A stretch of DNA of 64,000 nt, taken from contig JAFUNI010000017.1 of assembly GCA_017482385.1 (NCBI GenBank), positions 1-64,000 on the forward strand. The letters run 5' to 3'. The notes beneath the pieces were generated by a model that did no database searches, was not told the DNA's origin, and was given only the letters and a program-made list of their open reading frames with translations. Below, one piece after another: positions 37,005 through 44,696 of this stretch (position 1 is the stretch's first letter; each line of letters starts with the position of its first letter). The translations under genes were made by a program, and so were the position numbers. This DNA comes from Oscillospiraceae bacterium (GTDB taxonomy: Bacteria > Bacillota > Clostridia > Oscillospirales > Oscillospiraceae).

Positions 37005-37281
37005 AGGCTGAGGAGAGTCGAACCCCAACAGGTTTTCAGATGTCTGCATTCCCCAATACATCAGAAAATCGCTTGATAATACAGCAAGTATTGTCTGCGC
37101 GATTTTATTCGTCTTGAAAAATGCAGGCAGCTGAAAACTGCGAAGCACCCCTCAGCAAGAAATTTTTGATTGATTTTTGGTACGGATGACGCAGCCTTGC
37201 TGACGCAAGGCAAGGAAAACAAACCAAAAAGCGGCAAAAAGAGCTGCTGTGGGGCTATTGGGGTTCGACTCTCCTCAGCCT
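37005..37281 (+). ncRNA. Y-shaped structured element 1 (candidate non-coding RNA, 277 nt)
   Basis: A perfect 24-bp stem joins 37005-37028 with 37258-37281. It can extend by GTT/AAC around one bulged C. Inside are two arms. Arm 1 (37032-37138): a 19-bp helix with one G-U and one A-G, then AAAATCGC/GCGATTTT and AATAC/GTATT. Arm 2 (37148-37254): CCCCTCAGC/GCTGTGGGG with one mismatch, TTTTTGGT/ACCAAAAA and GCCTTGC-TGAC-GCAAGGC. A 9-nt linker (37139-37147) carries CTGCGA together with the last base of arm 1. A promoter starts exactly at the stem and a TTTTT follows at 37285-37289. It could be a free RNA or the leader of the DUF3048 gene. Confidence 0.7.
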
Positions 37282-37306
37282 AACTTTTTGGAAAGGAACA
37301 ATATAT

Positions 37307-38389
37307 ATGAAACGTATTACTGTTATATTCTTAGTACTCACTATGATGCTCGGTTTGCTGCTCAGCGGCTGCGGCTGCAGTAAAAAGCCCGCTACTGACC
37401 CCACCGAAGCTTCCACAGCTCCCACCGAGGCTACCACGCCTCCCGCAACCCTGCCTCCCCAGGAGGCTAACCGCCATCCTCTGACCGGTGAGAAGCTGAC
37501 TGAGCCCTGGTCCGGCCAGATCGTAGCTGTAAAGGTGAATAATATCAGAGATGCTATGCCCCAGCATGGCGTAAGCCAGGCAGATGTTGTCTATGAAATC
37601 GAGGAAGAGGGCACTACCCGGAATATGGCCCTGTATTCCGATATTTCCAAGGTGGACAGAATCGGCTCTATCCGCTCTACCCGCACCTATTTTGTCAGCG
37701 TGGCAGCTGCTTATGATGCTTACCTGGTCCACTGCGGCACCAGCATCCACGCAGAAAACGGCGGCTATGACGCAAACGGCAACAAGGTGTCTAACTGGAA
37801 GGATATCGACGAACAGAAGAACGCGAACACCCAGTATTTCTACCGGGATAAGGATCGTAACAACGCAGGCTACGCTTGGGAACACACCCTGTTCACCAGT
37901 GGCGAAAAGCTGGCAAAGGCCTTGGAGGGCAAGGATCTGAGCGTTCCCAAGACCGGTTTTGTCTTTAAGGAAGGCGTAGAGCTGCCCGGTGGTGAAACTG
38001 CAAACGAGATCACCATTAAGTTTAAGACCAGCGGTAAAACCACTACCTTTATCTATGATGCAGAAACCGGCCTGTATGCCCGCAACCAGTATGGCAAAGA
38101 GTGCATCGATGGCAATAACCAGCAGGTTGATGCTGTAAAGAATGTGATCACCCTTTATACCAAGCAGTGGTACTGCCCCCAGGGTCATGGCCATCACTAC
38201 TATGATACCATCGGTTCCGGCGAGGGCTACGCAGCTGTGAACGGCAAAATCGTGCCCATCAAGTGGAGCAGAGCTTCCGTAGATGCGCCTTATATCTACA
38301 CCCTGGCTGACGGTTCTCCCCTGGAGCTGGATGTGGGCCGCAGCTACATCTCCATCGTTGGCGAGAAGTTCCCCATCGAGTATAAGTAA
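37307..38389 (+). CDS. DUF3048 (YerB-like) lipoprotein
   Basis: 360 residues with a lipoprotein signal peptide; the lipobox LLLSGC ends at about residue 21. A Thr/Pro/Glu-rich linker (TEASTAPTEATTPPATLP) tethers the extracytoplasmic domain. That domain has WSGQIVAVKVNNIRDAMPQH, the conserved ADVVYEIEEEGTTRNMALY, and the DRIGSIRSTRTYFV block, all DUF3048 features of Bacillus YerB. Its role is not established; surface attachment is clear. A ribosome site (GGAAAGGAA) lies right after element 1, so translation could depend on that structure. Confidence 0.9.
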   Translation: MKRITVIFLVLTMMLGLLLSGCGCSKKPATDPTEASTAPTEATTPPATLPPQEANRHPLTGEKLTEPWSGQIVAVKVNNIRDAMPQHGVSQADVVYEIEEEGTTRNMALYSDISKVDRIGSIRSTRTYFVSVAAAYDAYLVHCGTSIHAENGGYDANGNKVSNWKDIDEQKNANTQYFYRDKDRNNAGYAWEHTLFTSGEKLAKALEGKDLSVPKTGFVFKEGVELPGGETANEITIKFKTSGKTTTFIYDAETGLYARNQYGKECIDGNNQQVDAVKNVITLYTKQWYCPQGHGHHYYDTIGSGEGYAAVNGKIVPIKWSRASVDAPYIYTLADGSPLELDVGRSYISIVGEKFPIEYK

Positions 38390-38394
38390 TATCA

Positions 38395-38425
38395 AAAAAG
38401 GAGTGGTCAGTGACCACTCCTTTTT
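38395..38425 (+). terminator. Intrinsic terminator of the lipoprotein gene
   Basis: A stem of AAAAAGGAGTGGTCA with its complement and a run of T, starting 6 bases after the stop. Confidence 0.9.
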
Positions 38426-38429
38426 CTTG

Positions 38430-38785
38430 CAAAAACCCAATGAAATAACCCCTGACTTCTTCCGTCTTGCTTAGCTTTTTTGACGGTTTCTGTCAGGGGT
38501 TATTTCGCTGAGTTCTTGGGTTCTATCATTGGTTAACCTCGCTTTCTGCAGTTTGCGATTTCACTTTCCTTTCGTCTTACATTGCTTCCGTGAACAATAT
38601 CTTTTACTCATCACTTCTTTTGCATTTCCTATGCGTTTGCATCTACAATGCACTCTACTTTATATGAACGGAAGTTTGGAAAGTTTGATCGCTTGCTTTT
38701 TTTGGGGGAGACTTACCTGTACATTGGTATCACCTCTTCTGTTTGTCCAGGTCCTTTTGTTTGGTGTCTTCCTCTTTGTGTCTAT
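38430..38785 (-). ncRNA. Candidate small RNA transcribed leftwards, ended by a long hairpin
   Basis: No credible gene lies here. The minus strand has a promoter at about 38815-38785 (TTGCAA, 17 bp, TATATT). The far end is a strong terminator: GAAATAACCCCTGAC pairs with GTCAGGGGTTATTTC (15 bp), enclosing CCGTC/GACGG, with an outer AACCCAA/TTGGGTT pair and TTTTT following on the minus strand. The transcript of about 355 nt would be purine-rich. I do not recognise the family and cannot confirm expression. Confidence 0.45.
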
Positions 38786-38974
38786 AATATAACACAGGTT
38801 TTTGGGTTTTGCAAGATGGCTTATTGCACAAAGTATGCAAGTTCAACTTGTGCAACTTGCAGAAAATGCTGTTAAATATAACATTTGCTTGATTTTCTTG
38901 CAAGAATTTGATAGAATAAATTCGTTGGGCGACAACCGGAACTCCGGTTGCCGCCCATAATCAGCAAGTGTGTT
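38786..38974. other. Intergenic stretch without a gene
   Basis: AT-rich. I see only the candidate minus-strand promoter at its left end, a GCAAGTT/AACTTGC dyad near 38835-38860 and a small hairpin GGGCGACAACCGGA/TCCGGTTGCCGCCC at 38927-38956. Confidence 0.6.
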
Positions 38975-39050
38975 GTAGGGGAGGGATAATATCCCTCCCG
39001 CAGCAAATCAAAAATCTGAAATTTCGGGAGGCATAGTATGCCTCCCCTAC
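38975..39050. repeat. Palindromic repeat, copy 3 (B-A)
   Basis: Same two halves in reverse order, with a spacer of about 28 bases. It ends 12 bases before the stop of the TIGR00300-like gene. Confidence 0.95.
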
Positions 39051-39062
39051 AAAGCAGGGCTT

Positions 39063-40157
39063 TTACATCACCTTCAAGCCTTTTGCAACCAAAGTCACAA
39101 AATCCTGCACATTGGTGACGATGGTGGTGGCGCTGAGACTGCCACGGTCTAAGAGCTTGTTCACCACAAACTCATCGATATCCACGGTGTACAGGTACAC
39201 AGGCCGGACTTCCCCGTCTTCCATCACCCGGAAGGAGGGGGTCATATTGCCGGTGGCGATGGTGTGGAGCATGGTCGCCATGCAGATCACAGTGGTGGAT
39301 TTTTTCACAAGCTTCCGCATTTCCTTGGCTGCCTCGTAAGCATCGCCGATGACCTCCGGCAGAGGGCCGTCGTCACGGATAGAGCCTGCCAGCACAAAGG
39401 GGATATTGTTCTTCACGCAGGCGTACATAATGCCGTTGTCAATCTTGTAATCCTCCACGAACTGGGCAATGGAGCCGCTCTTGCGGACCTTGTTGCACAC
39501 ATCCAAGTGGTTGTAGTGGCCGTTTGGCTGGGATTTTTGCGTATAGATATCCTGTCCCAAAGCGGTGTGGAGCAGTGCGCCCTCCAAATCGTGGGTCGCC
39601 AGGGCGTTGCCGGCCAGTACGCCGTGGGCATAGCCGTTTTCAATGAGAAGCTGCATGGCCCGGCGGGCATCCTCGTCAAAGGCAAAGGCTGGACCCATGA
39701 CCCAAAGGATATTGCCGTGTTCTTTTTCGTGCTCCAGCAGACGGAAAAGCTTGTCATAGTCCCGGGCATAGGAGGTTTCCCGGCTTCTGCCCTGGCGGAA
39801 CACAAATTCATCATCGATTTTTTCGTTTTCCTCGATGAAGCCCTTGCTGTGGAGGTAAATACCCTCCTCGGCCTTTTCGGTGCGGCCTAAAATGACCTTG
39901 TCGCCCTTTTTGAGATTCCGGGCTTCGATGACGGACAGCGTGCCGTCATCTTCCAAAACCACGCAGGCATCCATACGGCTTTCTTCCGCCAGGCGCCACT
40001 TACCGTTTATCTTAAAATACTCCGGGTACATGGAAGTGGAGTGGAAATTCTCCGGGGCGACTCCGTCCTTTTCCGCAACTTCCCAGACCGCGTCCGGGGC
40101 ATTCGCAAATCTCTCACCGGTAAAATCCGGGTGATGATATTTGGGCATTACAAACAT
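39063..40157 (-). CDS. TIGR00300-like enzyme (LOR/SDH domain; related to archaeal-type ornithine cyclodeaminase)
   Basis: 364 residues. The blocks ENFHSTSMYPEYFKINGKW, VLAGNALATHDLEGALL, LAGSIRDDGPLPEVIGDA and MATMLHTIATGNMTPSF match, as I recall them, the TIGR00300/LOR-SDH family. That family includes archaeal-type ornithine cyclodeaminase and the C-terminal part of cyanobacterial AgrE/ArgZ, which turn ornithine into proline and ammonia with NAD. The identification is from memory of family motifs. ATG at 40157 follows GGAGG. It is the last gene of a seven-gene minus-strand operon. Its partners (SGNH, M15 peptidase, RlmD, GNAT) do not point to proline metabolism. Confidence 0.75.
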   Translation of the reverse strand: MFVMPKYHHPDFTGERFANAPDAVWEVAEKDGVAPENFHSTSMYPEYFKINGKWRLAEESRMDACVVLEDDGTLSVIEARNLKKGDKVILGRTEKAEEGIYLHSKGFIEENEKIDDEFVFRQGRSRETSYARDYDKLFRLLEHEKEHGNILWVMGPAFAFDEDARRAMQLLIENGYAHGVLAGNALATHDLEGALLHTALGQDIYTQKSQPNGHYNHLDVCNKVRKSGSIAQFVEDYKIDNGIMYACVKNNIPFVLAGSIRDDGPLPEVIGDAYEAAKEMRKLVKKSTTVICMATMLHTIATGNMTPSFRVMEDGEVRPVYLYTVDIDEFVVNKLLDRGSLSATTIVTNVQDFVTLVAKGLKVM

Positions 40158-40159
40158 AC

Positions 40160-40885
40160 TTATCCTCCAAAGGCGCTGTTCACAGCGGCAATGACGATCT
40201 TTCTTTCCTCCTCGGTGACAGGTACATCGAACTCGTCAAAAGTGTTTTCGGTGATGTCCCGGCCGGTGAGATACTTAAACCAGCACAGAGCCAGCAGATA
40301 CCGGCCAGCACCCAAAGATGCGTGGAGGCCATCCCGGTGGATCTTTTCAATGCCGGCGTGGGCGGCGGTGATCATAGCCTTGCCTGCGGGAATGATGCCG
40401 TCGGCAGAAATCAGCGCTGCGGCCTTGTTGTAAGCATCCTCTGCAGCGGCAAACATCTCTGTGTCGGTGGCGAAACGCTCCAGCTTTGCCAGTTTTGTGC
40501 TGGCGTCCTCGTAAGCCCAGGTCTGGTGAATGAGCAGCTTGGCCTTGGGGCAGTATTTGCGTACATAGGCGGCCAATTCCTCAATATAGGGGGTGTAGGA
40601 GCTGGGGGTTACGCTGTCGTAGCTGGCTTGCTGGAGGGTGATGTAATCCCAGTTGTCACTGACCAGGGCCTGGCGAATGGATACCTTCAGACCGGTGCCT
40701 TCACTGTTGAACTCAAAGGCATAAGCTGCGCAGTCATCCAGCATATTGAGGTAATGAGTTCGCAGGGGGCAGCCGCCGATATACAGATTCACACATTTCA
40801 TCTGCACGCCCTCTTTTAACGCAAGGCGATGCAGATACCGCTGGGCATCCTGGGAAAAGCTGTTGCCAATAGATAGGATTCTCAT
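40160..40885 (-). CDS. SGNH-fold hydrolase-like protein (DUF4886)
   Basis: 241 residues. ILSIGNSFSQDAQRYLH gives the GNSFS nucleophile region, followed by NLYIGGCPLRTH, WDYITLQQASYDS and a late DGLHASLGAGRYLLALCWF whose Asp-x-x-His completes the triad. This is the DUF4886 pattern. It has no signal peptide. Esterase or deacetylase activity on sugar esters is typical for SGNH proteins, but its substrate is unknown. Its start overlaps the M15 peptidase stop by 4 bases, and it is 2 bases from the next gene. Confidence 0.82.
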   Translation of the reverse strand: MRILSIGNSFSQDAQRYLHRLALKEGVQMKCVNLYIGGCPLRTHYLNMLDDCAAYAFEFNSEGTGLKVSIRQALVSDNWDYITLQQASYDSVTPSSYTPYIEELAAYVRKYCPKAKLLIHQTWAYEDASTKLAKLERFATDTEMFAAAEDAYNKAAALISADGIIPAGKAMITAAHAGIEKIHRDGLHASLGAGRYLLALCWFKYLTGRDITENTFDEFDVPVTEEERKIVIAAVNSAFGG

Positions 40886-41457
40886 TTTGATTCCTCCTGA
40901 TGATATTCTTCAAAGCAAATACCCCGGTCGGTGATCTCCCGGGCGATAACGGGGTCGTCGATGTAGCGGAAGTGCCAGGGCTCATAATTGATTTTGGTGA
41001 TGGATACTTTGTCTGCGGGGTAGCGGAGGATAAAGCCGTACTTGGGCATCTTCTTGTGGACGACCTGGTACATATCTTCGTAGGAAAACAGGTCGGCATT
41101 CTTGTGGGATGCCTTGCCGTTCAGCGCAAAGCCCACATCCAGGGCAAATCCGGTGTGATGCTCAGAGCAACCGGGGATGGCCACATATTTGCGGGTGTAT
41201 TCTTCACCCTTGCTCTCCATAGTCCGGGCCCAAGTCCGTTCCTGCTGGGGAATATCTCTGTAAACGGACAAAAGCTCAATCTGCAGACCGTCATTTTCCA
41301 TCAGATCTTCCCGCAAAGCTAAAAATGCGTTGTAAGCTTTTTCCTCTACACGGTACTTTTCTCCATTGACATTTTCAGCCTCCACCAAGGTGATGGTGTC
41401 TTCAAAGCCCTCCGGAAGCCGGTGGGTGTGGTTCAGCAAAATCAAATAATCAGGCAT
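40882..41457 (-). CDS. M15 family D-Ala-D-Ala carboxypeptidase-like protein (VanY/DdcY group)
   Basis: 191 residues. SEHHTGFALDVGFA holds the first zinc His and Asp, and YEPWHFRYIDD holds the last zinc His and the catalytic region, as in VanY-type D,D-carboxypeptidases. The usual signal or membrane segment is absent (it begins MPDYLILLNHTHRLPEGF), so it appears cytoplasmic and might trim recycled D-Ala peptides. It overlaps both the RlmD gene (8 bases) and the SGNH gene (4 bases). Confidence 0.87.
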   Translation of the reverse strand: MPDYLILLNHTHRLPEGFEDTITLVEAENVNGEKYRVEEKAYNAFLALREDLMENDGLQIELLSVYRDIPQQERTWARTMESKGEEYTRKYVAIPGCSEHHTGFALDVGFALNGKASHKNADLFSYEDMYQVVHKKMPKYGFILRYPADKVSITKINYEPWHFRYIDDPVIAREITDRGICFEEYHQEESK

Positions 41458-42811
41458 TTTTACCCTCCTTAATAAGACAGACGATGGATTCTACATGGGA
41501 ACATCTGGGGAAAAGATCCGCCGCTTGGGCGTTCTTTAATACATAGCCACGCTCTTTGAGGAGTGCCACATCCCGGGCCAGTGTGGCCGGGTCGCAGGAA
41601 ACATAGACGATCCGCCGGGGGGACATTCTGTGGAGTGCCTCGACGGTGTCGGCATTTAAGCCCTTCCGGGGCGGGTCTACCACAATTACATCCGGGCGGA
41701 TACCTTGGTTTTCCAGTTCCAAGGCAGCCTTGCCTGCATCACCGCAGAAAAATTCGGCGTTTTCGATGCCGTTGCGCCTGGCGTTCTCCCGGGCATCTTC
41801 CACAGCCTGCTCCACCACTTCCACGCCGATGACCTTGCCGGCGGCCTTGGCCATGGCCAAAGTGATGGTGCCCACACCGCAGTAAAGATCCAGCACCAAG
41901 TCATCCTTGGTGATCTCTGCTTGCGCAATGGCGGCTTCGTACAGTCTTTGGGCTTGCTGATGGTTCACTTGATAGAAAGACCGGGCGGACAGCCGGAATT
42001 TTAAGCCGCAAAGGGTGTCCTCAATATAGCCCGGGCCGTAGAGGGTGATAAATTCCTCGCCCAGCACGGTGTTGCCTGCCTTGGTGTTCACGGAAAGCAC
42101 CAGGCAGGTAAAGCCGGGAACGGCCTGCAATCTTTGAATCAAATCTTCAATATGGGGCAGTTTCCGTCCGTTGACCACCAGGCAAACCAAAACCTCCCCG
42201 CTGACAGCGCCCCGGCGCACATAAATATGCCGGAGTAACCCTTTGCCGGTGGTTTCGTCATAGGCGGTAATGCGATAGTGGTTTACATAATCTATAACGA
42301 TCTTCTTCACCCGGTCAGTTTCCGGAGGTAGGATCAAGCATTTTTCGTTTTCAATGACCTGGTGAGTACCGGCCTTAAAAAAGCCTGCAAACACCCTGTT
42401 TTTGTGGGAGGAAACGGGATACTGGGCCTTGTTCCGGTAACCGTAACAGGTGGGGGCAGCCAAAATGGGAACGTTTTCCAAGCTCTCGCCGCCGATGCGG
42501 TTTAGGCATTGGCGTACCCGCTCGGCTTTCAGCCGGGTCTCTTCTTCATAGTCCATATGCCAGAAGTCACAGCCGCCGCAAAGCTTGGCAACGGGGCACT
42601 CCCGGTTTACACGGTGAGGAGATTTCTCCAAGATCTCCACGATCTTGCCGGCGGCCCAGGTCTTGCCTACCTTTTCAATACGCACCCGGTACTTTTCACC
42701 GGCGATGGCATTGGGCAGGAACACGGCGCAGCCCTCGATCCGGGCAACACCTTGACCCTCGGCGGTGTAGTCGGTGACGACTGCCTCGTAGATTTGGTTC
42801 TTTTCAAGCAT
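41450..42811 (-). CDS. rlmD: 23S rRNA (uracil-C5)-methyltransferase, RlmD/RumA-like
   Basis: 453 residues. A TRAM domain (about 1-60), a [4Fe-4S] cluster motif (CPVAKLCGGCDFWHM with a later Cys), and a SAM methyltransferase domain containing VLDLYCGVGTITLAMAKAAG. DVIVVDPPRKGL and the catalytic-Cys motif VYVSCDPATLARDV are clear. It methylates U in 23S rRNA; U1939 or U747 specificity cannot be separated by eye. It overlaps the next gene and follows GNAT by 16 bases. Confidence 0.94.
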   Translation of the reverse strand: MLEKNQIYEAVVTDYTAEGQGVARIEGCAVFLPNAIAGEKYRVRIEKVGKTWAAGKIVEILEKSPHRVNRECPVAKLCGGCDFWHMDYEEETRLKAERVRQCLNRIGGESLENVPILAAPTCYGYRNKAQYPVSSHKNRVFAGFFKAGTHQVIENEKCLILPPETDRVKKIVIDYVNHYRITAYDETTGKGLLRHIYVRRGAVSGEVLVCLVVNGRKLPHIEDLIQRLQAVPGFTCLVLSVNTKAGNTVLGEEFITLYGPGYIEDTLCGLKFRLSARSFYQVNHQQAQRLYEAAIAQAEITKDDLVLDLYCGVGTITLAMAKAAGKVIGVEVVEQAVEDARENARRNGIENAEFFCGDAGKAALELENQGIRPDVIVVDPPRKGLNADTVEALHRMSPRRIVYVSCDPATLARDVALLKERGYVLKNAQAADLFPRCSHVESIVCLIKEGKNA

Positions 42812-42827
42812 TTGATGATCTCCTGCT

Positions 42828-43295
42828 TTACAAAAGCTGTTCCATACCCACTTTTTGGGGCTTCAGACCTAATTTTTCATAAAATGCCATAGCGCTGGGG
42901 TTGCAAGACCAGACATTTAAGGTGATGCTGGTGCAGTCACGGCTCTTGGCATAGCGGCAAACCGCCTCGTAGAGAGTTTTGCCGATGTGCTTTCCACGGC
43001 AGTTTTCGTGGACGCACAGATCGTCAATATAGCAGGTGGTGTGGTCACAAATAACACTGTCCCGGTAATAGGTCTTCATTTGGCAGAAGCAGTAGCCTAG
43101 CACATTTCCATCTTCCACAGCCACAAAAATAGGTGTCTCGGCCTTGTCCAGCATGGAAAGCACCTGGGAAGGGCCGTATTTTTGGGCATCAGCCCGGAAA
43201 ATATCCGGCCGGCCGTTGTGATGCACCCGGCCTACCTGCCGCAGCAGTTCCAAAATGCCCGGCACATCTTCGGGGGTTGCAAAACGAATATCCAT
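42828..43295 (-). CDS. GNAT family N-acetyltransferase
   Basis: 155 residues. The acetyl-CoA motif lies in VHENCRGKHIGKTLYEAV (the R-x-x-G-x-G/A type, here RGKHIG), followed by LNVWSCNPSAMAFYEKLGL, the GNAT motif B region. The opening IRFATPEDVPGILELLRQVG is typical. The substrate cannot be predicted. It is inside the nrdR-to-TIGR00300 operon. Confidence 0.87.
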   Translation of the reverse strand: MDIRFATPEDVPGILELLRQVGRVHHNGRPDIFRADAQKYGPSQVLSMLDKAETPIFVAVEDGNVLGYCFCQMKTYYRDSVICDHTTCYIDDLCVHENCRGKHIGKTLYEAVCRYAKSRDCTSITLNVWSCNPSAMAFYEKLGLKPQKVGMEQLL

Positions 43296-43349
43296 AAACG
43301 ACTCCTTTGTGTAATGTAACAGGGAGCGTGGTGACGCTCCCTGAAGCTC

Positions 43350-43799
43350 TTATTGGCGGCGGCTGCCGTCAGCGGTGAAAAATTTTGCGCACAAAATGGC
43401 AATGCCCAGCCGGACAACGGCGATCAGACCCAGCTGCCACAGCAGGCACACCATAGCAGAGCTCGCCATCTGATAAGTGTCCTTGCCGATAAAGGTCAGG
43501 TCTACAATGATGGCAATGACCAGCAGGATAAGGCCCAAAGCGCTAAAGGCAAGACCGGCTATCCGCTGAGAAAACCGCCAGGCTTCCACACTGCCCATAC
43601 CGAAATATGTACGGTAGCCGAATTTATAATTGGCCTCCGGCGGTGCCATAAACCGGTACATAAAGCCTAGAATCAGCAGGGAAAGCGGGCCTGCCAGCAA
43701 AAGCATAGACAGCAAAAAACGAATGAGGCCCAGCATGGTGTTTAAGTTCGGCACCAAAGCCGCAAAATCCATATCAAAAAGGCCGGTGATCAAATCCAT
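43350..43799 (-). CDS. SdpI-family membrane protein
   Basis: 149 residues with four predicted membrane segments. The cytoplasmic loop ANYKFGYRTYFGMGSVEAW matches the SdpI-family signature (GYRT then Trp). SdpI of Bacillus gives immunity to the SDP cannibalism toxin and signals to a regulator; many homologues have unknown roles. No toxin gene is seen nearby. It begins 11 bases after nrdR. Confidence 0.75.
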   Translation of the reverse strand: MDLITGLFDMDFAALVPNLNTMLGLIRFLLSMLLLAGPLSLLILGFMYRFMAPPEANYKFGYRTYFGMGSVEAWRFSQRIAGLAFSALGLILLVIAIIVDLTFIGKDTYQMASSAMVCLLWQLGLIAVVRLGIAILCAKFFTADGSRRQ

Positions 43800-43810
43800 G
43801 GGGGTTCTCC

Positions 43811-44266
43811 TTATTTCTCTTCCAGGAACTGCTCGATCTCGTGGACAAAGCTGCGCACATCCACAAACCGACGGTATACAGAGGCAAAGCGGATATAAGC
43901 CACCTCATCCAAAGTCTTGATCCGCTCCATCACCATTTGGCCAATGGTGTCGGTGCTGACCTCCCGCTCCAGGGTGTTCTGAATGGTCTGCTCGATCTCG
44001 GTAGCAATTCGGTCCAGATCCTTTACATCCACCTTCCGCTTGTCAAAAGCCCGGACCATAGCATTAAGGATCTTATTCCGGTCGAAGGCCTGGCGGGTGC
44101 CGTCCCGCTTCACAACGATGATGGGCAGGCTTTCCACTACTTCATAGGTGGTGAAACGGCGCTGACAGTTCAGACATTCCCGGCGGCGGCGAATGCTCTG
44201 GCCGTCCTCGGAATGACGGGAGTCTACAACTTTACTTTCCTGGTCTCCGCAAAATGGACATTTCAT
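43811..44266 (-). CDS. nrdR: Transcriptional repressor NrdR
   Basis: A 151-residue global regulator of ribonucleotide reductase genes. The zinc ribbon has CPFCGDQE and CLNCQR; the ATP-cone domain starts at about residue 49 (IIVVKRDGTRQAFDRNKIL). It senses ATP/dATP and binds NrdR boxes. Its leader of about 300 bases contains Y-shaped element 2. A minus-strand promoter for it is at 44618-44592 (TGGACA, 17 bp, TATAAT). It leads a seven-gene run. Confidence 0.96.
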   Translation of the reverse strand: MKCPFCGDQESKVVDSRHSEDGQSIRRRRECLNCQRRFTTYEVVESLPIIVVKRDGTRQAFDRNKILNAMVRAFDKRKVDVKDLDRIATEIEQTIQNTLEREVSTDTIGQMVMERIKTLDEVAYIRFASVYRRFVDVRSFVHEIEQFLEEK

Positions 44267-44297
44267 AGGAAACGCACCTCTTTTTCTGTATTTACCA

Positions 44298-44570
44298 TAG
44301 CCTGGCCGACATAATCCGAACCCGTTCCTGAGCTGCGGGGCAGTCCCAATGCCTCGTTACCGCTTCTTGAAGGGCGGCTAGCCCATCTGCGAAGCGGTGC
44401 CTTGCCTTAGAACCGCCCCGTAGCTTAGGAATCTGCGACCTAAGGGGGATGGATGAATGGATCAGGCGAAGCATAGGAAGCCGATGGGCTGACGCCCATC
44501 AATGAATATAATGACGACTGAGCCAATCAGACACACCCTTAGGCGGGTTCGGATTATGTTGGCCAGGCTA
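44298..44570 (+). ncRNA. Y-shaped structured element 2 (candidate non-coding RNA, 273 nt)
   Basis: A 27-bp stem joins 44298-44324 with 44544-44570 with one G-U on the plus strand; it can extend past one mismatch. Arm 1 (44327-44429): 15-bp helix with two G-U, then ACCGCTTC/GAAGCGGT and GGGC/GCCC. Arm 2 (44439-44543): CCTAAGGG/CCCTTAGG and GATGGGC/GCCCATC. A 9-nt linker carries CTGCGA (44433-44438). The layout copies element 1 although most bases differ. The three G-U pairs favour plus-strand RNA, but the only clear promoter reads from the right toward nrdR, so the strand is uncertain. Confidence 0.65.
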
Positions 44571-44635
44571 AGGTATACATAATATCGATTCTATTATACC
44601 AGCAGAATTCGCCGCTGTCCAGCATTTTTTTACCC

Positions 44636-44664
44636 TTGCCAAATTGGCCTTTTCGGGGTAAAAT
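44636..44664 (+). promoter_or_regulatory. Promoter of the small membrane protein gene
   Basis: TTGCCA (44636-44641), 17 bp, TAAAAT (44659-44664), 32 bases before the GTG start. Confidence 0.65.
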
Positions 44665-44696
44665 ATGGGAAAGACAAAACGAAAGGGAAAATCGTT

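Noticed and set aside
37005-37281. tmRNA, RNase P, SRP or 6S RNA as explanation of the Y-shaped element
   Set aside because: No tag-peptide frame or tRNA-like CCA end, no P RNA core motifs such as ACAGAA, no SRP Alu/S-domain motif, and no central 6S bubble were seen. This is by eye, so an Rfam search should confirm it.
37001-37290. Integron attC site, because GCCTAAC matches the attC core at one end
   Set aside because: The other end (GTTCAGGC) does not fit, the element is far longer than attC sites, and there is no integrase nearby.
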